A model generated the notes under the pieces. The model saw only the letters and a program-made list of their open reading frames with translations. It did no database searches and was not told the origin of the DNA. A program made the position numbers and the translations under genes. A DNA stretch of 64,000 bases from Pirellulaceae bacterium (lineage in GTDB: Bacteria > Planctomycetota > Planctomycetia > Pirellulales > Pirellulaceae), in assembly GCA_023382975.1 (NCBI GenBank), contig JAHDXO010000013.1, forward strand, positions 106,946-170,945, in the 5' to 3' direction. Positions 33,125 to 40,858 of this stretch are shown piece after piece; the stretch's first letter is position 1; each line of letters begins with the position of its first letter.

Positions 33125-35140
33125 ATGATCCTGCACCAACTGACTCTGCGAGATTTCTGCCTGTATCGCGGCCAACAGGTGCTGGACCTTGCGCCGGTGT
33201 TGCGGCGCGGTCGGCCGGCCCCGATCGTGCTGTTCGGCGGGATCAACGGTGGAGGCAAGACGACGGTCCTGGATGCCGTGCAATTGGCGTTGTACGGCAA
33301 CCGAGCCCGGTGTTCCAAGCGGGGTGACAAGGGGTACGAGCAGTTTCTGCGGGAGTCGGTCCATCATGACGCCGACGAACGCGAAGGGGCCGGAGTCGAG
33401 TTGTCGTTCCGCTATGCCAGCGAGGGCCAGGACCATTTGTACTCGGTCAGCCGTACATGGTCGGTGTCGGGCGATCGGGTGCGCGAGAAAGTCCGCGTCT
33501 GCAAGGACGGCGTGGACGATGGCTGGCTGTCGGAGAACTGGAACCAGTTGGTCGAGGAATTGATTCCGCTGGGGATTGCCCAACTGTGTTTCTTCGACGC
33601 CGAGAAGATTCGCTTCCTGGCCGAAGACGAAACCAGCATGCAGGCTTTGGGCGGGGCGATCAAGTCGCTGTTGGGTCTGGACTTGGCCGAGCGGCTGGTG
33701 GCCGACGCCTCGGTGCTCGAGGGCCGTCTCGCCAAACGGGCCGTCGAATCGGCCGAGTTGGCCGAAGTGCGGGAATTGGAGAGCGAGTACGAGGCTCGGC
33801 AGACGGACATCGACCGGCTGGTCCGCGAGGTGGGGACGCTGGAGAATCATCGGCAACGCGCGGCGACTCGGGTCCAGGAGGTCGAAGAACAGTTCGCCAA
33901 GGTGGGCGGGCGTCACTGGGAGGCGCGGGACAAGCTGCTGCAGCGCAAGGGCGAGTTGCAGCAGTCGCTGAAGGAGGCCGAGAGCCGGTTGGTCAACTTG
34001 GCTGCCACGGACTTGCCGTTGGCGCTGGTGCCCGATCTGCTGGCAGCGGTTCAGCAGCGCGCGGGGGCGGAGCGACAAGCGGCCGAGTCGGAGGTGATCG
34101 TCCGCCTGCTGGCCGAACGCGATGCGGAACTCCTGACGCTGCTGCGAGAGAAACGGACGGGGCAGCGGGTGATCGGGCTGGTGAGCGAGTTCTTGGAGGC
34201 GGATCGGGCGCGACGGGGAACCCTCACCCCGGCCGTCTCCCGCGGGGAGAGGTGGGAAAGAGATCGGTTGCGGTTGTCGGATGCGGCGGGTCAACTGCTG
34301 GATCGCTTTCTGGCTTCTGGGCGGGCGGATCGCCAGGCCGACGCGCGGCAGCAGTTGGAAGCACTGGAAAATGTGCGGCGGGCGTTTGAGGATGTCGAGC
34401 GGAGTCTGGCGGCGACCCCGGACGAGGCGACGATCGGCAGCGTGGTCGAGGAACTGAAAGCGGCCTCGGCCGAACTGGCCGGCTTCGACTCGCAGATCGC
34501 TCGGCTGGAAAAGGAACTGGCCCGGCTGCGCGGCGAGCGGGACGAGTTCGACAAGCAACTGGCCAAGCGGCGGCGCAAGATCGTCGATGAAGAACTGCGG
34601 TCCGAAGAGGACTCGCGGCTCGCCCGGTTGCTGGTCCGCACCCAAGCGACGATGCAGCAGTATCTCCAAATCGCGACGCATCGTAAGATCGAGCGGCTGT
34701 CGCAATCGGTGACCGAGTCGTTCCGCTTTCTGCTGCGCAAGCAGACGCTCGTTCAGCGAGTGTTGATCGATCCGGACACGTTCGCCGTGACGCTATTCGA
34801 CGAACAAGGTCGCGTGCTTCCCAAGCAGAGGCTGTCGGAGGGCGAGAAGCAGATCTTTGCCATCTCGGTGCTGTGGGGGCTGTCGCGCGCCGCGGCTCGG
34901 CCGTTGCCCGCGATCATCGACACGCCGATGGCCCGGCTCGATAACGCTCATCGCGACAAACTGGTCGAACGCTACTTCCCGCACGCCAGCCATCAGGTGA
35001 TCGTGCTGTCGACCGATACCGAGATCGACCGCGACTACTTCGAGAGCTTGCAACCGCACATCGCCCGCGCGTATCACCTGACCTACGACGACCGCCGAAA
35101 GCTGACCGTGGCCGAAGAAGGCTATTTTTGGAAACTGTAG
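33125..35140 (+). CDS. dndD: DndD, SMC/Rad50-like ATPase
   Basis: A 671-aa protein. Walker A GGINGGGKTT (about residues 38-47), a long coiled-coil middle (about 200-530), and the C-terminal signature and Walker B 'LSEGEKQIFAISVLWGLS' and 'PAIIDTPMARLD' (about 567-605). This is the usual DndD layout; DndD is thought to provide ATP-driven nicking or DNA opening during sulfur insertion. It is bracketed by direct repeats of about 165 bp. A related fragment of its C-terminus recurs in a chimera at 36601. Confidence 0.92.
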   Translation: MILHQLTLRDFCLYRGQQVLDLAPVLRRGRPAPIVLFGGINGGGKTTVLDAVQLALYGNRARCSKRGDKGYEQFLRESVHHDADEREGAGVELSFRYASEGQDHLYSVSRTWSVSGDRVREKVRVCKDGVDDGWLSENWNQLVEELIPLGIAQLCFFDAEKIRFLAEDETSMQALGGAIKSLLGLDLAERLVADASVLEGRLAKRAVESAELAEVRELESEYEARQTDIDRLVREVGTLENHRQRAATRVQEVEEQFAKVGGRHWEARDKLLQRKGELQQSLKEAESRLVNLAATDLPLALVPDLLAAVQQRAGAERQAAESEVIVRLLAERDAELLTLLREKRTGQRVIGLVSEFLEADRARRGTLTPAVSRGERWERDRLRLSDAAGQLLDRFLASGRADRQADARQQLEALENVRRAFEDVERSLAATPDEATIGSVVEELKAASAELAGFDSQIARLEKELARLRGERDEFDKQLAKRRRKIVDEELRSEEDSRLARLLVRTQATMQQYLQIATHRKIERLSQSVTESFRFLLRKQTLVQRVLIDPDTFAVTLFDEQGRVLPKQRLSEGEKQIFAISVLWGLSRAAARPLPAIIDTPMARLDNAHRDKLVERYFPHASHQVIVLSTDTEIDRDYFESLQPHIARAYHLTYDDRRKLTVAEEGYFWKL

Positions 35141-35217
35141 ATGGGCAGTTGTCCGTTGTCAGTTGTCAGTTGTCCGTGGCGACTGCCAACCGCCAACTTT
35201 GAAGTTAAGAAGCGTCT

Positions 35218-35304
35218 CCGCCGAGCTTGCTCGGTGGGACGACGATTATGCACTAAATCGAGGAGTCCCGAGAAGCCCCGCCCCCGCCGAGCTTGCTCGG
35301 TGGA
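35218..35304. repeat. Two REP-like palindromes (ccgagcttgctcgg)
   Basis: Units at 35218-35237 and 35284-35303, in inverse orientation to those inside the adjacent direct repeats. In all, six such palindromes occur between 32940 and 35435. Between 35141 and 35483 there is no gene, only STRR, these units and direct repeat copy 2. Confidence 0.75.
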
Positions 35305-35308
35305 GCGC

Positions 35309-35472
35309 ATGATTCGATCACTGTCACGCGCGAAGCTCCAATCATTGCTTCCACCGAGCAAGCTCGGCGGGGAGCAAAAAACGTGGAGATTTGCCCCCTA
35401 GTGCAAAATCACCGCACCACCGAGCAAGCTCGGCGGGGGCGAAGCCGGACGAAATGCGCAAAATCAAAGACT
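35309..35472. repeat. Direct repeat flanking dndD, copy 2 (about 165 bp)
   Basis: Offset of 2409 bp from copy 1 in the same orientation, with very few differences. Homologous recombination between the copies would remove dndD cleanly. Confidence 0.88.
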
Positions 35473-35483
35473 GACCACTAACC

Positions 35484-35855
35484 ATGAAACAAATCAAACT
35501 ATCGTCCCAAGCCAAGGAGCAATTGATCCGGTTGAAGACTCGGACGGGGATCGGCCAGTGGAACATCTTGTGCCGCTGGGCGTTCTGTCTGTCGCTGGCC
35601 GAGGCGACGCCGCCAACGCCGGTCGAGATTCCGGCTGACAGCAACGTCGAGATGAGTTGGCTGGTGTTCGGCGGCGAGCATCACGAATTGTACTTGGCGC
35701 TGCTCAAGACGCGCTGCGTGCGTGATGGGCTGGATACGGGGGACGAGACGCTGTTGCGTCAGTTCCGGCTGCACCTGCATCGCGGGATCGGGTACTTGGC
35801 CACTCCGAACCGGATCCGCGGGATTGCGGATTTGGTAGAACTAGTCGAGGAATGA
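35484..35855 (+). CDS. dndE: DndE, small DNA-binding subunit of phosphorothioation complex
   Basis: A 123-aa protein. 'IKLSSQAKEQLIRLKTRTGIGQW', 'CRWAFCLSLAE', 'LVFGGEHHELYLALLK' and the C-terminal 'LRQFRLHLHRGIGYL' match DndE. DndE binds nicked DNA and is needed for modification together with DndC and DndD. No clear ribosome site precedes the ATG. A second copy of residues of about 37-123 exists at 36709-36972. Confidence 0.9.
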   Translation: MKQIKLSSQAKEQLIRLKTRTGIGQWNILCRWAFCLSLAEATPPTPVEIPADSNVEMSWLVFGGEHHELYLALLKTRCVRDGLDTGDETLLRQFRLHLHRGIGYLATPNRIRGIADLVELVEE

Positions 35856-36004
35856 TTGATGCGGGACGGACGAATTCCGTCTAGCCATGCGGTTGGTTCC
35901 CGTAGCCACCATGCCGGAAGGCCGTATCGCGAAGAGCGACCAGGGCTCCTCTTGCCTGCTATCTTGGACTGGGTTATTTTCGAAGGAAGAAGAGGAGGAT
36001 TCCA

Positions 36005-36241
36005 ATGACCGTCTTGGCAGCCGATCTGGAGCAGTTTATCCAACAAGAGATCAGCAGTGGGCATTTCGCGGACCGTGAGTCGGTGGTGGCCCACGCCTTG
36101 CGTCTGCTACAGCGGGAACGCGAAGAGGCCGTCGTCGGCATCCGCTTGGGGTTAGACGACGTCGCCGCCGGGCGAGTTCAGCCGTTAGCCGATGCTTTTG
36201 CCGATCTTCGGCATGAACTCGAGTTGCCCCACGACGTATGA
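36005..36241 (+). CDS. parD: ParD-type antitoxin
   Basis: A 78-aa protein with strong GAGGAGG before the ATG. 'LEQFIQQEISSGHFADRESVVAHALRLLQRE' is the ribbon-helix-helix ParD pattern. It overlaps the toxin gene by ATGA at 36238-36241. Confidence 0.85.
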   Translation: MTVLAADLEQFIQQEISSGHFADRESVVAHALRLLQREREEAVVGIRLGLDDVAAGRVQPLADAFADLRHELELPHDV

Positions 36242-36564
36242 CCTATCGCGTTATCCTCACCGCCAACGCGAAGGGCGATCTGCGGAGGTATTACCTGCGT
36301 ACGGCCGAGCACGCGCCGGTCACAGCGTTCCACTGGCTGAGCCGATTCGAGGCCGCGCTGGCCACGCTGGCCCTCAACCCGCAACGCTGCGGCCTTGCTC
36401 CCGAAAACGATGCCGTCGAGGAGGAAATCAGGCAATTCTTGTTTGGGAAACGCGGTGCCAGCGTGTTCCGGGCGCTGTTCGTGATCGCCGAAGGCGAAGT
36501 CCGCGTGCTGCATGTTCGACGGGCCGTGATGGATACAGCCACACGCGAGGAACTCTATGGATAA
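36238..36564 (+). CDS. parE: ParE/RelE-family toxin
   Basis: A 108-aa protein. 'YRVILTANAKGDLRRYYLRTAEH', 'ALNPQRCGLAPEND', 'RQFLFGKRGASVFRALFVI' and 'VRVLHVRRA' follow the ParE/RelE fold. It is paired with ParD and looks intact. It is inserted between dndE and the DndD-DndE chimera. Confidence 0.85.
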   Translation: MTYRVILTANAKGDLRRYYLRTAEHAPVTAFHWLSRFEAALATLALNPQRCGLAPENDAVEEEIRQFLFGKRGASVFRALFVIAEGEVRVLHVRRAVMDTATREELYG

Positions 36565-36600
36565 CAGCCTCGCCAAGAAACCGACCGATGGGCGGAAGGC

Positions 36601-36972
36601 GTGACCGAGTCGTTTCGCTTGTTGCTGCGCAGGCAGACGTTGGTCCAGCGAGTCGAGATCGCCGCGGATGCGTTCGTGATCCGCCTGTACGATGCCCCGG
36701 GCCGCGCGCTGGCCGAGGCGACGCCGCCGACGCCGGTCGAGGTCCCGGCCGATAGCAATGTCGAGATGAGCTGGCTGGTGTTCGGCGGCGAGCAGCACGA
36801 ATTGTACTTGGCGCTGCTCAAGGCGCGCTGCGTGCGCGACGGGCTGGACACGGGGGACGAGACGCTAATGCGCCAGTTCCGGCTGCACTTGCATCGCGGG
36901 ATCGGATACCTGGCCGCCCCGAACCGGATCCGCGGGATTGCGGATTTGGTGGCAACGGCGGTCCAGGCGTGA
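36601..36972 (+). pseudogene. DndD-DndE chimera (remnant of a second dnd locus)
   Basis: A GTG-start frame of 123 codons. Residues 1-37 (VTESFRLLLRRQTLVQRVEI...) correspond to the DndD C-terminal region around nt 34706-34805. Residues from 38 (AEATPPTPVEVPADSN...) correspond to DndE from residue 38 to its end at about 90% identity. The junction lies at gcgctggcc near 36706-36715. The DndD part is clearly diverged from the intact dndD, so it derives from a related second dnd copy and not from a fresh duplication. Function is unlikely. Confidence 0.75.
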
Positions 36973-37100
36973 ATTACCGGTGGCGTAAGGCAGCATCGTT
37001 TGCCTCCCGTGATCCGTTCCCGGACCGGCGTTTGGCGCACGCGGGCCACTTCCCACTGACAATTCGCGCACCGGTGGGCTGACGGCACAACGCTCGCCGC
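36973..37100. other. Intergenic, repeat remnant
   Basis: No gene. Contains accggtgggctgacggcaca, which recurs at 38815-38850 and in a related form at 38868-38898. Confidence 0.5.
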
Positions 37101-37841
37101 TCAGGCAGTTGACTCGATCAAGCTACGAATCTCGCGGGGCAGCACGCGCCAGGTGGCTTGGTACGTCTCTTCCAGCGGCACGTTGGTGCCCTGGTCGTCG
37201 CAGAGGAACAGGGGCATGTCGGGCAGCGGATCGCCTACGGCAATCGGTTCCACGTACGCGGTCAAGAGCGGCGAAACCTGATAGGAGACGAAGGTGAGAG
37301 GCTTGTCCGCTGGCAACTCGAACGGTTCATCGGAGTAGACGGCGGAGATGGCTTGGTGAATGCCGCCCGCGTCATGGGCGCCAGGCGGAAACGGATCGAT
37401 GATCAGCAAGTTCACCTGTTGATCGAGTAGATCGACGCACTTGTCGACGAACGTCCGCAGGGAGTGCAGACGGTCCTTGTTTCCTGGCGATACCAATTCC
37501 ACGACCGCCACGACTCTTCCCAGTTCGTGCCGCACGACCACGCGGTGCGTCTTCCGGGCGTATCGCTGGGTTTCGGGCGGATACTGCACGACGAACCGCG
37601 CTTGCGAGCGGACGGGCACCGTTGCCACACTGCCCTCTCCGCCCCCTCGCCGCGTCGGGGCGGCAAACGTCTCGAGTGCCACCACCTCGGTCTCCGGCTG
37701 CCCAATGATCTGCTCGGCCATCGCGAAATAGCCAGCGGGCAGCAAACCGGCGTTGAGCCGGTCCATGATCGCCGCGATCCAGCGAAAGTGGAAGTTGTGA
37801 TAGACTCCCGACTTCACGCGTTTCCAGTTGTGCATCGGCAT
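37101..37841 (-). CDS. DUF4058 family protein
   Basis: A 247-aa protein. The start is ATG 37841 (MPMHNWKRVKSGVYHNFH) with AGGA upstream; the longer frame reaching 38153 overlaps the XRE gene antiparallel-in-phase and is not real. 'VVAVVELVSPGNKDR' is the core motif of DUF4058, which resembles PD-(D/E)xK nuclease strands. The family is common in cyanobacteria and planctomycetes and has unknown function. Confidence 0.85.
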   Translation of the reverse strand: MPMHNWKRVKSGVYHNFHFRWIAAIMDRLNAGLLPAGYFAMAEQIIGQPETEVVALETFAAPTRRGGGEGSVATVPVRSQARFVVQYPPETQRYARKTHRVVVRHELGRVVAVVELVSPGNKDRLHSLRTFVDKCVDLLDQQVNLLIIDPFPPGAHDAGGIHQAISAVYSDEPFELPADKPLTFVSYQVSPLLTAYVEPIAVGDPLPDMPLFLCDDQGTNVPLEETYQATWRVLPREIRSLIESTA

Positions 37842-38011
37842 GGTCCATCCTTCGCGTTCATCTGGGGTGGTGCGCGGCGCTGCTGGGGACGATTTCGCCG
37901 ACTCCCAACCGCTTGAGTTGTACGCCAAGATACAGCGTTGCGGAACCCGTGTCGGTCCGGGACGAGCGCTCGGTGCTGGACGCTTCGGGCAGTCTGTCCC
38001 GCCGTCTTGGC

Positions 38012-38332
38012 TCAGGCGTCGACCAGTTCCAGTTTGAGCCCGAGAGCTTTGGCGATGGCCTCGATCGTTGCCAGTTCGGTGTTGCGGCCGTACTCGACGT
38101 CTTTGACCGTGTTTGCGTCGGGGAGTCCCGCCAGCTCGGCAAGCGCCGCGCAAGTGAATCCCCGTGCTTTGCGCGCCCGACGCAGGTCAGCCGCGATTCC
38201 GCTGCTCAACGCGTTCTGCTTCTTCTCCGCTGGAGGAAACTCCTGCATGACCTGCTTTCGGATCATGGCATGGCGCGCTTTCTCTTCATCGGTCAACGGG
38301 CGGGAAATTCGTTCGAAATTCATCTTCGCCAT
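38012..38332 (-). CDS. XRE-type HTH antitoxin/regulator
   Basis: A 106-aa protein. The helix-turn-helix is RRARKARGFTCAALAELAGLPDANTVKDVEYG, with IEAIAKALGLKLELV at the C-terminus. It follows the 83-aa gene by 18 bp and probably forms a toxin-antitoxin pair with it. A copy of its 3' segment recurs at 38909-38985. Confidence 0.82.
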   Translation of the reverse strand: MAKMNFERISRPLTDEEKARHAMIRKQVMQEFPPAEKKQNALSSGIAADLRRARKARGFTCAALAELAGLPDANTVKDVEYGRNTELATIEAIAKALGLKLELVDA

Positions 38333-38350
38333 ATCGCTCGCTCCTCGAAT

Positions 38351-38602
38351 TCACGGCTCCGGAACTTCGTAGGCCGTTACTGGCAGGATCGTATCCTCGT
38401 CAAGCCACTCGAAAACCACGAGAATGAATTCGTCATCCGGCGTGTAACCGAACACGCATGGGCGACCGCTCGAGTCGCTGCTCTGTTGCTCCCAAGCGTT
38501 CTGCAGCACGAACTCTACATCGCTCGGAGTCAAATCGTGCTCATCGATGTGCTCCACGTTTCCATCCGGTTCGTGATCCCAGATGATGCGCAAGTAGTGC
38601 AC
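38351..38602 (-). CDS. Probable toxin, DUF4258/BrnT-like
   Basis: An 83-aa protein. 'NVEHIDEHDLTPSDVEFVLQNA', 'RPCVFGYTPDDEFILVVFEWLD' and 'ILPVTAYEV' follow the small RNase-like fold of BrnT/DUF4258 proteins. It precedes the XRE gene in an operon. Assignment is by pattern only. Confidence 0.65.
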   Translation of the reverse strand: MHYLRIIWDHEPDGNVEHIDEHDLTPSDVEFVLQNAWEQQSSDSSGRPCVFGYTPDDEFILVVFEWLDEDTILPVTAYEVPEP

Positions 38603-38814
38603 GCGACTTTCTCCGTACCCGTCGTTCAGAGTATCACAGCGAAATTATAGCCGTTCACGAGTGAGCGGCGATAGACGGAGTCGATTAACGCGAACAGTAG
38701 GAACGCGACGAGGATATCGTGTCGGTCGCGGAACTTCCGGCAACCTGTATTCAACGAAGTCGAGGATGGCGTTCTTCGCGGGTCTGACATGATGAGATAG
38801 GTGCGGTGGTGATT

Positions 38815-38900
38815 ACCGGTGGGCTGACGCCACACCGCTCGCCGGGAAGAGCGATCGCCGGGGTTGCCGGCGAGGTGACGGCACACCGCTCGCCGGGAAC
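38815..38900. repeat. REP-like repeats
   Basis: Two units of tgacg(g/c)cacaccgctcgccggg within 90 bp, related to 37064-37100. Region 38603-39246 holds no intact gene, only these units and an XRE gene fragment. Confidence 0.55.
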
Positions 38901-38908
38901 CCGCCGTC

Positions 38909-38985
38909 TTGGCGATGGCCTCGATCGTTGCCAGTTCGGTGTGGCGGCCGTACTCGACGTCTTTGACCGCGTTGGCGTCGGGGAT
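38909..38985 (-). pseudogene. Fragment of XRE gene 3' region
   Basis: Nearly identical to 38058-38135 within the intact XRE gene and encodes NAVKDVEYGRHTELATIEAIAK on minus. It has no start and no full domain. Confidence 0.75.
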
Positions 38986-39246
38986 CGGATGAAGCTCGTC
39001 GCCCAGAGCGCGATTCGGAGACCGTGCTAGCATTGGCGTCAAGGTTTCCGGAAGCGAATCGGTCGTCGCGGCTTGCCTCGACCCGCGGCGCCGCAACAAT
39101 TCCCATGCGGTCGCGCCCGACGAAAAAATCCGGAAAATACGTCCGGTTCGGACCTCCCGTGTCAAACGGGCCGCGATGATAGGTAGCGGGCAGAGGCGCC
39201 CGACAAGGAAGTGGTGGTCAGTACCGTCAACGAAAGGAATGGAACG

Positions 39247-39570
39247 ATGGCAAAGTACTATGTGGAATCCGGGACCATGCAACTGGTAACCGACGCGGAC
39301 GACGATCGCGGAGCGGCTCTGTGGGCCATGCACCTGTGCCTGGAACAGGTTCTGCCGATCTGTCCCGACGACCCGCTGACACCCGGCGAGAAGGACCGGC
39401 GACTCCAGCAGCGAGGCTGCTACGTCCTGGACGAGACGATTCGAACCAGCGAAAAGGGCTTCGGACGCAAGGACGCCGAGGTTCACGACACGGGTGAATT
39501 GTTCGCCGAGTGGAACCAGTTGATGATCGCCATGTCGAAACTCCAGCGGCAGTTACAGCCCGTCGGCTGA
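39247..39570 (+). CDS. Conserved planctomycete hypothetical protein
   Basis: A 107-aa protein. ATG 39247 (MAKYYVESGTMQLVTDADDD) has GGAA-type purines upstream. I recall closely similar openings in many planctomycete proteins of unknown role. Features are 'RGAALWAMHLCLEQVLP' and 'CYVLDETIRTSEKGFGRKDA'; there is no signal or membrane segment. Confidence 0.72.
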   Translation: MAKYYVESGTMQLVTDADDDRGAALWAMHLCLEQVLPICPDDPLTPGEKDRRLQQRGCYVLDETIRTSEKGFGRKDAEVHDTGELFAEWNQLMIAMSKLQRQLQPVG

Positions 39571-39983
39571 TCGCGCGGAACAAGGAACGGTCCATGTTTT
39601 TCTGCAACGATTACCCCCTAACCCCATCTCTGGCAACACGCGGCGGGACGCCGTCATAGCGAAGGGACGACAAACCACACAGGCAGGATGCCTGTGTCCT
39701 GTCCCCGCTCTCTCTTGCCTTGCGGCAGTCGGCCGCACCCTCGAAACCCCGGCATGCTTCCGCTTCCGCAATTCCGCGCATTGCGGCTGGCAGCGTTTGC
39801 TGATGTAATGGGAGAACAAAATCGACATTCGGGGCTCGATCGTAACCTTGTAGCCGAATTCGTGAGAATTCGGATCGAAACCGCGGATCCGAAGTCTCAC
39901 GACTCCGGCTACCATGCTGGGGCCGACATTCGGCTCTGCTTGCCCATCCAGCTTGACGGCGCGCGAACCATCGGAATCCAGCC
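39571..39983. other. Intergenic region without recognised gene
   Basis: Contains a short palindromic stretch around gaattcgtgagaattcgg near 39856. No convincing coding frame on either strand. Confidence 0.5.
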
Positions 39984-40691
39984 ATGCATCTGATCGAACT
40001 TTGCTGCAAGAACTGCGGCGCTTCGCTGAAACCCGAAAACATCTCGGCCGCCTTGGCCATCGCGAGATGTCCGCACTGCGACGCGGTCTTCGCGATCTCG
40101 GCGCCGTCGGCCGACGGCCGCGTGGACAGCGGTCGCGCGGCGCCGCGACTGCCGGTGCCGATGCCCCGGCGGTTCGAGATGCTGGATCTGGGCAATTCGC
40201 TGGAGATCAAACGCAGTTGGTTTACTCCCGCACTTTTCTTCCTGATCTTTTTCTGCGTGTTCTGGAACGGCTTCATGGTTGTCTGGCACGGCATCGCCCT
40301 TTCCACGGGCGCCTGGTTCATGTCCTGCTTCGGACTGATCCACACGGCCGTCGGCATTGGACTGGCCTACGGGACGGTCGCGGGCTTCGTCAACCAGACC
40401 GTTGTCCGCGTCGGCCAAGGGTTGCTCGAAGTTCGCCACGGACCGCTGCCCTGGCTGGGAAACAAGAGTTTTCCGGTACACGCGGTCAAGCAGTTGTACT
40501 GCAAGGAGCACGTGCATCACGGCAAGAACGGCAGCAGCACCAACTATTCGGTCGAGATCCGGCTGGACAACGGCCAGGAGACCCTGATCCAGAGTCTTCC
40601 CGAATGCGAGCAGGCGCTCTACATCGAGCAGGAACTCGAGCGATTCCTGAAGATCGAAGACCAACCTGTCCGGGGTGAATTGCCCCGGTAA
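39984..40691 (+). CDS. Zinc-ribbon membrane protein
   Basis: A 235-aa protein. N-terminal CKNCG...CPHCD zinc ribbon (residues of about 8-33), two membrane helices (about 74-95 ALFFLIFFCVFWNGFMVVW and about 100-125), then a soluble PH-like beta domain (VRVGQGLLEVRHGPLPWLGN, YSVEIRLDNGQE). The function is unknown; it is probably an inner membrane protein. Confidence 0.75.
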   Translation: MHLIELCCKNCGASLKPENISAALAIARCPHCDAVFAISAPSADGRVDSGRAAPRLPVPMPRRFEMLDLGNSLEIKRSWFTPALFFLIFFCVFWNGFMVVWHGIALSTGAWFMSCFGLIHTAVGIGLAYGTVAGFVNQTVVRVGQGLLEVRHGPLPWLGNKSFPVHAVKQLYCKEHVHHGKNGSSTNYSVEIRLDNGQETLIQSLPECEQALYIEQELERFLKIEDQPVRGELPR

Positions 40692-40858
40692 GCCGCTCTC
40701 GGTGACCACCGGCCAGACGGGGATCGCCTCGGTCACGGCTCAGGAAAACGCCGGGGGCAGCCGTCTCCATCCCCGCGGCGATTCTGCGGTATACTGCGAT
40801 CCGGTCGCGCGACGGGTGTGCGGCCGGGAACCTTCCTTCGAACTGGCGGCTGCGACGG

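Noticed and set aside
37842..38153. N-terminal extension of the DUF4058 frame.
   Set aside because: It is antisense-free but low in hydrophobic pattern, overlaps the XRE gene in another phase, and a proper start with AGGA exists at 37841.
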